The notes beneath the pieces were generated by a model. The model worked only from the letters and a program-made list of their open reading frames with translations, was not told where the DNA came from and did no database searches. A stretch of DNA of 64,000 nt from Hyphomicrobiales bacterium (GTDB lineage Bacteria; Pseudomonadota; Alphaproteobacteria; Rhizobiales; Rhizobiaceae). This document shows, piece by piece, positions 50,130-59,089 of the stretch (within the stretch, counting starts at the first letter, position 1; each line of letters opens with the position of its first letter). The stretch spans positions 307,103 to 371,102 of the forward strand of contig UCMS01000014.1 in NCBI GenBank assembly GCA_900473805.1, read 5' to 3'. A program made the translations under genes and the position numbers.

Positions 50130-50234
50130 GTATCGACAATGCAGGTGCCCCTTATGTAAGGAGTGCCGCTGTCGGATGACGGTCGCCCTGCGTCGCCAAT
50201 CCGTTGAAGGACAAATGTCCAGGGGCCGCCCATC

Positions 50235-51185
50235 GTGCTGAACATTGCCAGAAATCTCATCGTCGCCTTTACGCTCGCCGGGTTCGTGCCCGCCGTGTCG
50301 CTTGCTGACGACAAGGTCCCCTCGGGAAATCGCAATGCTGAGCAGCCGGCGATACCCGGCGCGTCGGTGCGCCGCACGAAGGCTGGCAAGACCAGCTTCG
50401 ATCTGAAATATGAAAAGGTCCGCGATCTCTTGAAGACCGACTCCAAGCTGGTCGGCAAGATAAAGAAGACGGCAGCGGCCTATGGCATAGCGCCGATCCA
50501 CATGGTCGGCGCGATCGTCGGCGAGCACACCTACAACGTCGATGCCTATGACAGCCTGCAGAGCTATTACGTGAAGGCGGCCTCCTACGCCGGCAACAGC
50601 TTCCGCTTCGGCTACAAGGACGAGAGCATCGGCGAATTCGTCAGCCGGCCGGAATTTGCCGAATGCAACGGCTATTCGGATTCCTATCGTCTGTGGACCT
50701 GCCGCGAAGACGTCTGGCAGGATCGTTTCCGCGGCAAGACCGTGGGCGGCAAATCCTATCCCAACAACCGGTTCAGCGCGGTTTTCTTTCAGCCCTTCTA
50801 TGCCGGCCAGACTTTCGGTCTCGGGCAGATCAATCCGCTGACGGCCCTGATGCTGTCGGATCTCGTGCATGAGAAGTCCGGCTATGCCAAGCTCGACGAG
50901 AACGATGCGGCCGGCGTCTACAAGGCGATCATGGATCCCGATATCTCGCTCGCCTTCATGGCGGCGGTGATCCGCAAGTCGATCGACGACTACCGCCAGA
51001 TTGCCGATGTCGATATCTCGGGCAATCCCGGTGTCACGGCCACGCTCTTCAACATCGGTGGCTCGCAGCAACGGGCGCGGGCACTTGCGTCCAAGCGCGC
51101 CAGCGGTGCGGCGAATTGGCCGGAAGAGAACTATTACGGCTGGCTGATCAACGATCGGCTGGACGAGTTGGAAGCGCTGCTCTAA
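50235..51185 (+). CDS. Secreted DUF1402-family protein
   Basis: The function is not established. The 316-residue product starts (GTG at 50235) with a signal peptide, MLNIARNLIVAFTLAGFVPAVSLA, with probable cleavage before DD at 25-26, so it is periplasmic or exported. The mature part has GIAPIHMVGAIVGEHTYNVDAYDSLQSYYVKA and a GQTFGLGQINPLTALMLSDLV segment. The latter resembles the GLMQINP motif of lysozyme-like lytic transglycosylases, and the glutamate in GEHTYN would be the candidate acid. That is inference. The gene lies downstream of hslVU as in other rhizobia and upstream of a P450 gene. Confidence 0.78.
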   Translation: MLNIARNLIVAFTLAGFVPAVSLADDKVPSGNRNAEQPAIPGASVRRTKAGKTSFDLKYEKVRDLLKTDSKLVGKIKKTAAAYGIAPIHMVGAIVGEHTYNVDAYDSLQSYYVKAASYAGNSFRFGYKDESIGEFVSRPEFAECNGYSDSYRLWTCREDVWQDRFRGKTVGGKSYPNNRFSAVFFQPFYAGQTFGLGQINPLTALMLSDLVHEKSGYAKLDENDAAGVYKAIMDPDISLAFMAAVIRKSIDDYRQIADVDISGNPGVTATLFNIGGSQQRARALASKRASGAANWPEENYYGWLINDRLDELEALL

Positions 51186-51224
51186 CTCATTGAGGGGGGC
51201 TCCAACCCTTCGAGGGAGCATCAC

Positions 51225-52622
51225 ATGGACGCCAGTCTGCGCAAATCGACCTTCGAGCCGCCGGCACCCGTGCCGCGGACGGTCCCGCCCAGCCGGCTGA
51301 AAATCATTCGCACAGTCCTGAAGAACCCCCTCGAGCTCTGGGGGCAACCTTCCTACACCTGGCCTTGGATCGTCACACGCTTCTTCGGTCAGACAACGAT
51401 CATCGCCAATGATCCCGGTCTCATCCGGCACGTGCTCGTCGACAATGCGTCGAATTACGAGATGTCGGAGATCCGTCAGCTCGTGCTCAGACCCATCCTG
51501 CGTGATGGATTGCTGACGGCAGAGGGCCCCGTCTGGAAACGCTCCCGCAAGGCCATGGCGCCTGTCTTCACGCCACGTCATGCGCGCGGTTTTGCGCGGC
51601 AGATGCGTGAGCAGAGCGAGCTTTTTCTCGATCGCTATCATTCGGACGGCGGGGATGTCGTGCGCGACATCGCGGTCGACATGACCGAGCTCACCTATGC
51701 GATCCTGTCCGAGACCCTGTTTTCCGGCGGGATCATCTCGGAGCAGGGCGATTTTGCGAGAGATGTCGACGATCTCCTCCACAGCATGGGTCGCGTCGAT
51801 CCGCTCGATCTGCTGAAGGCTCCCAAATGGATCCCGCGCCTGACCCGCATTCGGGGTCTGGGCGTGTTGCGCAAGTTCCGCGAACTCGTGCGCCGAACCA
51901 TGGATCACCGCCGTTCGCTCATTCAGACGAACCGCAGCGAGGCGCCGGATGATTTCCTCACGCTCCTGCTCGAGCTCGAAGGTCCGGATGGGCTCACCTC
52001 GGAAGAGATCGAAGACAATATCCTGACCTTCATCGGTGCCGGCCACGAGACGACCGCGCGTGCTCTGGCTTGGACGCTCTACTGTGTGGCTCATTGTCCG
52101 GATGTCCGGGATGCCATGGAGCGCGAGATCGACGAGGTGATCGCGTCGGGTGCCGATCCCGTCGAATGGCTCGATCGCATGCCGCATGTCCGCGCTTCCT
52201 TCGAGGAAGCGATGCGGCTCTACCCGCCGGCCCCGTCGATCAACCGTGATGCCATCGCAGATGATCGATACACGGCGCCGAACGGCGAAGTCGTCGAGAT
52301 CGCGAAAGGAACAACGGTGCTGGTCATGCCTTGGACGCTTCACCGCCACGAACTCTACTGGGAAAAGCCACGCCTCTTCGATCCCTCCCGCTTCTTGCCC
52401 GGTGCGCGGGAAAAGATCGGCCGTTTCCAGTATCTGCCCTTCGGCGCCGGCCCCCGCGTCTGCATTGGCGCGACCTTCGCGCTGCAGGAAGCGGTCATCG
52501 CGCTGGCGGTTCTGATGCAGAAATACAGGTTTGCGACCACGCCGCAGACCAGGCCCTGGCCCGTTCAGAAGCTGACGACCCAACCGGCCGGCGGCCTGCC
52601 GATGCGGGTCACGCCGCGCTAG
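51225..52622 (+). CDS. Cytochrome P450
   Basis: The 465-residue protein is a soluble P450 monooxygenase: oxygen-binding I-helix GAGHETTARA at 271-280, ExxR at 328-331 (EAMR), and the heme loop FGAGPRVCIG with cysteine ligand Cys413. It has no membrane anchor. The length and heme motif resemble the CYP fatty-acid or terpenoid hydroxylase groups, but substrate cannot be assigned. No ferredoxin or reductase gene is adjacent, so the electron donor must be encoded elsewhere. It lies 39 bases after the DUF1402 gene, and the preceding GAGGGAG is a good ribosome site. Confidence 0.93.
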   Translation: MDASLRKSTFEPPAPVPRTVPPSRLKIIRTVLKNPLELWGQPSYTWPWIVTRFFGQTTIIANDPGLIRHVLVDNASNYEMSEIRQLVLRPILRDGLLTAEGPVWKRSRKAMAPVFTPRHARGFARQMREQSELFLDRYHSDGGDVVRDIAVDMTELTYAILSETLFSGGIISEQGDFARDVDDLLHSMGRVDPLDLLKAPKWIPRLTRIRGLGVLRKFRELVRRTMDHRRSLIQTNRSEAPDDFLTLLLELEGPDGLTSEEIEDNILTFIGAGHETTARALAWTLYCVAHCPDVRDAMEREIDEVIASGADPVEWLDRMPHVRASFEEAMRLYPPAPSINRDAIADDRYTAPNGEVVEIAKGTTVLVMPWTLHRHELYWEKPRLFDPSRFLPGAREKIGRFQYLPFGAGPRVCIGATFALQEAVIALAVLMQKYRFATTPQTRPWPVQKLTTQPAGGLPMRVTPR

Positions 52623-52726
52623 CCGTAAAGCGGCGTGATCCTGCCGCTGTCTCGCTGGAATTGGTAACAGGCGCTGTGCCATAAGGGATGCCGCGCCATT
52701 CCGGCGGGCACCATGGGGAAGACTGC

Positions 52727-54730
52727 GTGACATCTGATTACATGCTGGGCATCGATACCGGCGGCACCTACACCGACGCCGTGATCTACAGTGAGATCCA
52801 TGGGATTCTGGCCAAGGCGAAATCGCTGACCACCCGCCATGATCTCTCGATCGGGATCTCGGGAGCGCTGGAGAGCGTGCTTTCCGCATCGGCCATCGAT
52901 CCCTCGGCCATCGGATTGGTTTCTCTCTCCACCACGCTCGCAACCAATGCACTCGTGGAAGGGCAGGGTGGTCGCGCCGGTCTGGTCATGATCGGCTTCG
53001 GGCCGGAAGACCTCAAGCGCGATGGTCTGGCCGAAGCCCTCGGCAAGGATCCCGTGCTCTTCATCGCCGGCGGCCACGATGTCCACGGCAACGAGACCCC
53101 CTTCGATGCGGCCGCGCTGGAAGCCGCCTTGCCGGAACTGTCGGCCGATGTCTCCTCCTTTGCCATTGCCGGCTATTTCGCGGTCCGCAATCCCGCCCAT
53201 GAGCAGCGGGCGCGCGACATCATCCGCCGCCATTCCGGCCTGCCGGTGACCTGCAGCCACGAGCTTTCCTCCAAGCTGGGCGGGCCGCGCCGGGCGCTGA
53301 CCACATTGCTCAATGCCCGGCTGGTCGCCATGATCGACCGCCTGATCGGCTCGGCGGAGCGCTACCTCCTCGAGCGCGGTATTCATGCGCCGCTGATGGT
53401 CGTCCGGGGCGATGGTGCCTTGATCTCTGCGGCCGAAGCACGTCTGCGGCCTATCGAAACCATCCTGTCGGGCCCGGCGGCAAGCCTTGTCGGTGCGCGT
53501 CACCTCACCGGTTTCGATAATGCCGTCGTCTCCGATATCGGCGGCACGACGACCGACGTCGCGGTCATGGAGGCCGGTCAGCCGCGGCTCGATCAGGATG
53601 GCGCAGTCGTCGGCGGTTACCGCACAATGGTGGAAGCAGTCGCCATGCGCACTTTCGGCCTCGGCGGCGATTCGGAAGTCCGCTTCGACGATCGCGGTCT
53701 TGCTGCGAAGATCGACCTCGGCCCCCGTCGCCTTGTCCCCTTGAGCCTCGCAGCCGCACTGCATGGGACGGCGATCACCGATGTGCTCGAGCGCCAGCTG
53801 CGCGCGCCGCATCTCGGGCGCCACGATGGACGCTTCGCCATCCGCACGGGCGTACCGGATCACCTGGCAGCCGGTCTGCAGCCTCAGGAGGCAGCTCTTT
53901 TTCAGAAGATCGGCCCGGTGCCACTGCCGCTCGACCAGCTGATCAGCTTCACCCAGCAGAAGGCGACGCTCGACCGTCTTGTCGCCCGGGGCCTCGTCCA
54001 TATCTGCGGGCTGACCCCTTCCGATGCCATGCATGTCCTGGACCGGCAGGGACAATGGGACAGGAAAGCCGCCGAGCTCGGCATGACGCTCGCTCTTCGT
54101 CAGAAGGATGGCGCGGGTCAGCCGATCGCCCAGACGGTCGAGATGCTGAGCCAGATGATCGTCGATCGTCTCACCCGCCAGTCTGCCGAAGTCATCCTGT
54201 CTGCGGCTCTTGCCGAGGATGGTCTGACCGATGTCGATCCCGCCCGCTCCGTGCTGATCGACAGAGCGCTTCGTCGCCAGGCAGGCATTGCGCGCTTCAA
54301 CCTTTCCCTCGATCGGCCGCTCATCGGTCTCGGAGCCTCCGCCGGCGTCTACTATCCCGCCATCGCTGAGATGCTGGCATCGGATTGTGCTGTTCCGGCA
54401 GACGCCGACGTCGCCAATGCGGTTGGCGCGGTCGTTGGCCAGGTCCGAAGCAGTGTGTCCGTCACCGTCAGTTCGCCGGAGGAAGGCCTCTTCATCATCA
54501 CCGGTGCCGGCGAGGGAGAGCGCGTCACGGATGAAGCGCTCGCGCTGGAGAAGGCACGCGCTCGTGCCAGTAACATTGCGCGCACAAGAGCGGAGGCCAG
54601 CGGTGCGGTCGATGTCGTACTGCTCCTCAAGGAAGAGCTCGATGCACCGGAGATCGAGGGGCGGCGCAAGCTCGTCGAAGCCCGCATCACCGCCACTGCC
54701 ACGGGCCGGCCGAGGACGGCCCGCAACTGA
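52727..54730 (+). CDS. Hydantoinase/oxoprolinase-family protein (HyuA-like)
   Basis: The 667-residue product has the ASKHA-type ATP-binding N-terminus DYMLGIDTGGTYTDAVIY and the second phosphate motif VSDIGGTTTDVAV, typical of HyuA, the ATP-dependent subunit of hydantoinases, 5-oxoprolinases and acetone carboxylases. Such proteins normally pair with HyuB; no HyuB lies here, and the gene is followed by glcB. The substrate is therefore open. GTG at 52727 with GGGAAG upstream gives MTSDYMLGID; a longer frame from 52688 lies in the gap after the P450. It is the only member of its pathway in the window. Confidence 0.85.
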   Translation: MTSDYMLGIDTGGTYTDAVIYSEIHGILAKAKSLTTRHDLSIGISGALESVLSASAIDPSAIGLVSLSTTLATNALVEGQGGRAGLVMIGFGPEDLKRDGLAEALGKDPVLFIAGGHDVHGNETPFDAAALEAALPELSADVSSFAIAGYFAVRNPAHEQRARDIIRRHSGLPVTCSHELSSKLGGPRRALTTLLNARLVAMIDRLIGSAERYLLERGIHAPLMVVRGDGALISAAEARLRPIETILSGPAASLVGARHLTGFDNAVVSDIGGTTTDVAVMEAGQPRLDQDGAVVGGYRTMVEAVAMRTFGLGGDSEVRFDDRGLAAKIDLGPRRLVPLSLAAALHGTAITDVLERQLRAPHLGRHDGRFAIRTGVPDHLAAGLQPQEAALFQKIGPVPLPLDQLISFTQQKATLDRLVARGLVHICGLTPSDAMHVLDRQGQWDRKAAELGMTLALRQKDGAGQPIAQTVEMLSQMIVDRLTRQSAEVILSAALAEDGLTDVDPARSVLIDRALRRQAGIARFNLSLDRPLIGLGASAGVYYPAIAEMLASDCAVPADADVANAVGAVVGQVRSSVSVTVSSPEEGLFIITGAGEGERVTDEALALEKARARASNIARTRAEASGAVDVVLLLKEELDAPEIEGRRKLVEARITATATGRPRTARN

Positions 54731-54833
54731 CTTTCCAAAACGGAAATAATATTTCTAATTTATGCAAGATTGACTGGGAATGCATTTCAGCGATGCTGTG
54801 GCCAACAGCGACATCAGTATGAGGAGTGACGTC

Positions 54834-57002
54834 ATGACATCCGTTTCAGCCCATGGTCTTTCGATCGACAAACGCCTCTACGATTTCATCGTAAATGAGG
54901 TCATCCCGGGCACGGAAGTTGAGGCTGACGCCTTCTTCACCGGCTTTTCCAAGATCGTGCACGAGCTGGCACCAAAGAACCGTTCCTTGCTGGCCAAGCG
55001 TGACGACCTGCAGGCTCAGATCGATACCTGGTATCGCAAGAACGGGGGCCCCTCCGATCTCGGGGCCTATGAAAGCTTCCTGCGCGATATCGGTTACCTT
55101 CTGCCGGAAGGTCCCGACTTTAAGATCGAGACGGCCAATGTCGATCCGGAGATCTCGTCGATCGCTGGGCCGCAGCTCGTGGTTCCGGTGATGAACGCGC
55201 GATACGCCTTGAACGCTGCCAATGCCCGCTGGGGTTCGCTTTACGATGCGCTTTATGGCACCGACGCGATTTCCGAAGCCGACGGTGCGGAGAAGGGCAA
55301 GGGCTACAATCCGGTTCGCGGCGGCAAGGTGGTCGCCTGGGCGAAAGCCTTGCTCGACCGGAGCCTGCCGCTCGCAGGCGGCAGCTGGGCGGATGTCACC
55401 GGCTTCGATTTCGAAAACGGAGCGCTGTTTGTCGAGACCGCCAACGGACGGACCGGCCTGTCCAGCCCCGACCAATATGTCGGTTTCAAGCGCGAAAATG
55501 AAAAGGCATACCGCCTCTACTTCCGCACCAACGGCCTGCACACCCTGGTCTTCGTTGATCCGGACAGCCTGATCGGCAAGGACGATCCCGCCGGCATCGC
55601 CGATGTCGGGCTGGAATCGGCACTTACCACGATCATGGACTGCGAGGATTCGGTTGCCGCTGTCGACGCAGAGGACAAGGTCACCGTCTATTCCAATTGG
55701 CTCGGCCTGATGAAGGGCGATCTGACCGAGGAAGTCACGAAGGCTGGCAAGACCTTCACCCGTGCGCTGAGCAAGGATGTCGACCTGACCGGCGTTGACG
55801 GCGAGAAGGTGACACTGACGGGCCGATCCCTGATGCTAGTTCGCAATGTCGGGCACCTTATGACCAATCCTGCAATCACCGACAAGGACGGCAACGAAGT
55901 GCCGGAAGGCATCATGGATGCGGCGATCACCGCACTGATCGCGCTGCACGATATCGGCCCGAACGGTCGCCGCAAGAATTCTCGCGCCGGCTCAATGTAT
56001 GTCGTGAAGCCCAAGATGCATGGGCCGGAAGAAGTGGCCTTTGCCTGCGAGATCTTCTCGGCGGTCGAACAGTTGATCGGAATGGCGCCCAACACGATCA
56101 AGATGGGCATCATGGACGAGGAGCGCCGGACCACCGTCAATCTCAAGGAATGCATCCGCGCTGCCCGCGAACGCGTCGTCTTCATCAACACCGGTTTCCT
56201 TGACCGCACCGGCGACGAGATCCACACCTCGATGGAAGCCGGCCCCATGATCCGCAAGGGCGATATGAAGCAGGCGGCCTGGATCTCGGCCTACGAGAAC
56301 TGGAACGTCGATATCGGGCTGGAATGCGGCCTCTCCGGTCACGCCCAGATCGGCAAGGGGATGTGGGCCATGCCGGATCTGATGGCGGCGATGCTGGAGC
56401 AGAAGATCGCCCACCCGAAAGCCGGCGCCAACACGGCCTGGGTTCCGTCACCGACGGCGGCCACCCTGCACGCCACCCATTACCACAGCATCAATGTCGC
56501 GGACGTCCAGAACAGCCTGAAGTCCCGCGCGCGGGCCAAGCTCTCGGACATTCTTTCCGTTCCGGTCGCAACGCGCCCGAATTGGACGCCGGAAGAAATC
56601 CAGCGCGAGCTCGACAACAACGCGCAAGGCATCCTCGGTTACGTCGTCCGCTGGATCGATCAGGGCGTCGGCTGCTCCAAGGTCCCGGACATCAACAATG
56701 TCGGCCTGATGGAAGATCGCGCAACACTGCGCATCTCCGCCCAGCACATGGCCAACTGGCTGCATCACGGCGTGGTGACGGAAGAGCAGGTCATCGAAAC
56801 GCTGAAGCGCATGGCCGTCGTTGTCGACGGCCAGAATGCCGGCGACGCGGCGTACACCCCGATGGCGAAAGATTACGACGGATCGGTCGCCTTCCAGGCC
56901 GCTCTCGATCTGGTCCTGAAAGGCAGGGAGCAACCCAATGGCTATACCGAGCCGGTGCTCCACCGTCGCCGCATCGAGCTGAAGGCGAAGTCGGCGGCCT
57001 GA
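54834..57002 (+). CDS. glcB: Malate synthase G
   Basis: GlcB condenses glyoxylate with acetyl-CoA to malate, needed for growth on acetate, fatty acids or glycolate. The 722-residue length marks isoform G rather than AceB. Motifs include [67 protein letters not shown] and [27 protein letters not shown] with the catalytic acid in the GDEIH stretch. ATG at 54834 has GAGGAG upstream; an ATG 18 codons earlier is not preferred. A strong terminator follows. Together with phaZ and pckA it links stored or C2 carbon to gluconeogenesis. Confidence 0.97.
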   Translation: MTSVSAHGLSIDKRLYDFIVNEVIPGTEVEADAFFTGFSKIVHELAPKNRSLLAKRDDLQAQIDTWYRKNGGPSDLGAYESFLRDIGYLLPEGPDFKIETANVDPEISSIAGPQLVVPVMNARYALNAANARWGSLYDALYGTDAISEADGAEKGKGYNPVRGGKVVAWAKALLDRSLPLAGGSWADVTGFDFENGALFVETANGRTGLSSPDQYVGFKRENEKAYRLYFRTNGLHTLVFVDPDSLIGKDDPAGIADVGLESALTTIMDCEDSVAAVDAEDKVTVYSNWLGLMKGDLTEEVTKAGKTFTRALSKDVDLTGVDGEKVTLTGRSLMLVRNVGHLMTNPAITDKDGNEVPEGIMDAAITALIALHDIGPNGRRKNSRAGSMYVVKPKMHGPEEVAFACEIFSAVEQLIGMAPNTIKMGIMDEERRTTVNLKECIRAARERVVFINTGFLDRTGDEIHTSMEAGPMIRKGDMKQAAWISAYENWNVDIGLECGLSGHAQIGKGMWAMPDLMAAMLEQKIAHPKAGANTAWVPSPTAATLHATHYHSINVADVQNSLKSRARAKLSDILSVPVATRPNWTPEEIQRELDNNAQGILGYVVRWIDQGVGCSKVPDINNVGLMEDRATLRISAQHMANWLHHGVVTEEQVIETLKRMAVVVDGQNAGDAAYTPMAKDYDGSVAFQAALDLVLKGREQPNGYTEPVLHRRRIELKAKSAA

Positions 57003-57025
57003 TCGCCGGCGACTGAAACCTATAA

Positions 57026-57063
57026 CAAAGAGGCCCGCCGGAGCGATCCGGCGGGCCTCTTTG
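57026..57063. terminator. Bidirectional terminator between glcB and the L,D-transpeptidase gene
   Basis: CAAAGAGGCCCGCCGGA / TCCGGCGGGCCTCTTTG form a perfect 17-base stem with loop GCGA. Short A and T tracts at both ends allow use by glcB (plus) and the convergent transpeptidase gene (minus). Confidence 0.9.
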
Positions 57064-57083
57064 TGGACTGTAGTATCGGAAGC

Positions 57084-57761
57084 TTACTGCTGCACAACGA
57101 CCTTGGCGTTGCGGCCCGGCTTCACGCGATTGTAGAGGTCGATCACGTCCTGGTTCATCAGACGGATGCAGCCCGAAGACGCAGCCGTACCGATCGAAGC
57201 CCATTCCGGCGTGCCGTGCAGGCGGAACAGCGTGTCCTGGCCCTTTTCGTTGAAGAGATACATGGCGCGGGCACCGAGCGGGTTGCGCAGGCCGGGATCC
57301 ATGCCCTTCTCGACATACTTGGCGACTTCAGGCTTGCGCTCAGCCATTTCCTTCGGCGGATGCCAGGTCGGCCAGGCCTGCTTCCAGGCGATATAAGCTT
57401 CACCTTCCCACGCAAAACCCTGCTTGCCGACGCCGATGCCGTAACGGACGGCCTTGCCGCGCGGCAGCACATAGTAGAGGAAGCGCTCGCGCGTATTGAC
57501 AACGATCGTGCCCGACTTTTCCGTTGTCGTATAATCGACAATTTGTCGGTGGAACTTCTTGTCGAGCTTCTGAATCGGGATCGCCGGCAGGGCATAACCC
57601 GCATCGGTCACCGTGCCATAGGCATCACTGAAGATCTGAACCTTGGTGGTTTCGGCAACCTTGTCGGTCTCGCCGGATGTCGTCGTGCAGCTCGCGAGGC
57701 CGACAGATGTCAAGAGGCCGATCGCGATCGAGAGTGTACGGAGGCGCATTGAGGGGCTCAT
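57084..57761 (-). CDS. L,D-transpeptidase (YkuD/ErfK type) lipoprotein
   Basis: L,D-transpeptidases form 3-3 cross-links in peptidoglycan or attach proteins to it; they are numerous in rhizobia. The 225-residue product has a lipoprotein signal, SIAIGLLTSVGLASC with Cys25 as the lipidated residue, and a YkuD domain with TIVVNTRERFLYYVLPRGKAVRYGIGVGKQGFAWEG and the catalytic LHGTPEWASIGTAASSGCIRL, His182 and Cys198. It is convergent with glcB and faces the MmcB gene across 164 bases that hold no gene. Confidence 0.93.
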   Translation of the reverse strand: MSPSMRLRTLSIAIGLLTSVGLASCTTTSGETDKVAETTKVQIFSDAYGTVTDAGYALPAIPIQKLDKKFHRQIVDYTTTEKSGTIVVNTRERFLYYVLPRGKAVRYGIGVGKQGFAWEGEAYIAWKQAWPTWHPPKEMAERKPEVAKYVEKGMDPGLRNPLGARAMYLFNEKGQDTLFRLHGTPEWASIGTAASSGCIRLMNQDVIDLYNRVKPGRNAKVVVQQ

Positions 57762-57925
57762 CAGTGTTGGCTGGAAGATGGTGTCGTGACCATCTGTGAT
57801 TATGGTTTATTTTGGATTAATGTCGCCCATGCAAGGGCCACGTAACCGTCGAATGTCTTCGGCGGTGCAAAATGACGTGTCATTGTTTTTTTGCAACATG
57901 ACGATCGCCCCGGCAGGACCTATTC

Positions 57926-58405
57926 ATGACTTTACTTTCTGTTTCCACTAACAATCCGTTAATTGATGGACGGCAGTCCGATCGCGCCTTGATGGTGCGA
58001 CGCGGCATACAGGTTTTGCTGGCGGAATTGCGCTTCGCGCTCCTGCCGGAACTGACCTTGTCGAATGGGCGGCGCGCCGATTTGGTCGCCTTGTCGGACA
58101 AGGGCGATATCTGGATCATCGAGATCAAATCGTCGATTGAGGATTTCCGCGTCGACCGGAAGTGGCCAGAATACCGCCGCTACTGCGATCGGCTATTTTT
58201 CGCCACGCATCCCGGCGTGCCGCTGGAGATTTTTCCGGAAGATTGCGGACTGCTGCTGTCGGACGGCTATGCGGGCCACATGCACAGGGAAGCACCGGAA
58301 CACCGACTTGCCCCGGCCACCCGAAAGTCCGTCACCCTGGAGTTTTCCCGAACTGCGGCACAGCGGCTGATGTTGGCCGAATGGGCGGCGCGCACGCCCC
58401 TGTGA
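57926..58405 (+). CDS. MmcB-family DNA repair protein (nuclease fold)
   Basis: The 159-residue protein has a PD-(D/E)XK-like core: RRADLVALSDKGDIWIIEIKSS, giving Asp52, Glu66 and Lys68, followed by WPEYRRYCDRLFFATHPGVPLEIFPEDCGLLLSDG. MmcB of Caulobacter is an SOS- and damage-linked protein of this family; the biochemical activity is not well defined. It begins ATG at 57926 after a 164-base gap and converges with actR, whose stop lies six bases away. Confidence 0.88.
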   Translation: MTLLSVSTNNPLIDGRQSDRALMVRRGIQVLLAELRFALLPELTLSNGRRADLVALSDKGDIWIIEIKSSIEDFRVDRKWPEYRRYCDRLFFATHPGVPLEIFPEDCGLLLSDGYAGHMHREAPEHRLAPATRKSVTLEFSRTAAQRLMLAEWAARTPL

Positions 58406-58411
58406 CGCGCC

Positions 58412-59008
58412 TTACTTCGGTGCTCGTTTTGCCAGAATCCGCTGCAGCGTCCGACGGTGCATGTTGAGACGGCGTGCCGTCTCTGACACGTTGCGCTCGC
58501 AACTTTCGTATACCCGCTGGATATGCTCCCAGCGGACCCTGTCGGCCGACATGGGGTTTTCCGGGATCTCTGCCTTCTCGCCGGGACGTTGAGTCAAAGC
58601 GAGGAAGATGTCATCAGCATCGGCCGGCTTGGCCAGATAATCGAGCGCACCGAGTTTCACGGCGGTGACTGCCGTTGCAATGTTTCCATACCCCGTCAGC
58701 ACGACGATGCGCGTATCGGAGCGACGTTCCCGGATTGCTTCGATAACATCCAGGCCGGTCCCGTCGCCGAGCCTGAGGTCGACAACCGCGTAGCTCGGCG
58801 GTGCTTCCTTGGCCTTGGCGATCCCTTCGGCAACCGATCCCGCAAGTTCGACTGCAAACCCGCGGCCCTCCATTGCGCGTGCCAGTCGCCGCAGGAAAGG
58901 AGCATCGTCATCAACGATCAGCAGCGTTGGGTTCGGACCCAGATCCGAAGCCGCGTTCTGCGGACTCTGCGGGGTCGCCTTGGCGATTGTAGATGCTGCA
59001 TCAGTCAT
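58412..59008 (-). CDS. actR: Response regulator ActR (RegA/PrrA)
   Basis: ActR is the redox- and acid-responsive regulator partnered with ActS; homologues RegA and PrrA control respiration, nitrogen and carbon fixation genes. The 198-residue product has a receiver domain with LLIVDDDAPFLRRLARAME, phospho-acceptor Asp77 in AVVDLRLGDG, VVLTGYGNIATAV and LAKPADADD, then a proline-rich linker and a Fis-type helix-turn-helix (CERNVSETARRLNMHRRTLQRILAKRAPK), near-invariant in the family. ATG at 59008 is preferred over an in-frame TTG three codons upstream. Confidence 0.95.
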   Translation of the reverse strand: MTDAASTIAKATPQSPQNAASDLGPNPTLLIVDDDAPFLRRLARAMEGRGFAVELAGSVAEGIAKAKEAPPSYAVVDLRLGDGTGLDVIEAIRERRSDTRIVVLTGYGNIATAVTAVKLGALDYLAKPADADDIFLALTQRPGEKAEIPENPMSADRVRWEHIQRVYESCERNVSETARRLNMHRRTLQRILAKRAPK

Positions 59009-59089
59009 GTTCGACAACCTTGAGACTGTTATTGGCCCCTGCTCGCGATGTTATGGCGAGGAGAGCCGAGGGGGTAAAGTCATATGTGT

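Noticed and set aside
50082..52952. 956-codon minus-strand open frame across the DUF1402, P450 and HyuA-like genes
   Set aside because: It crosses three independent plus-strand genes with clear motifs and reads through the hairpin after hslU; no family similarity is seen.
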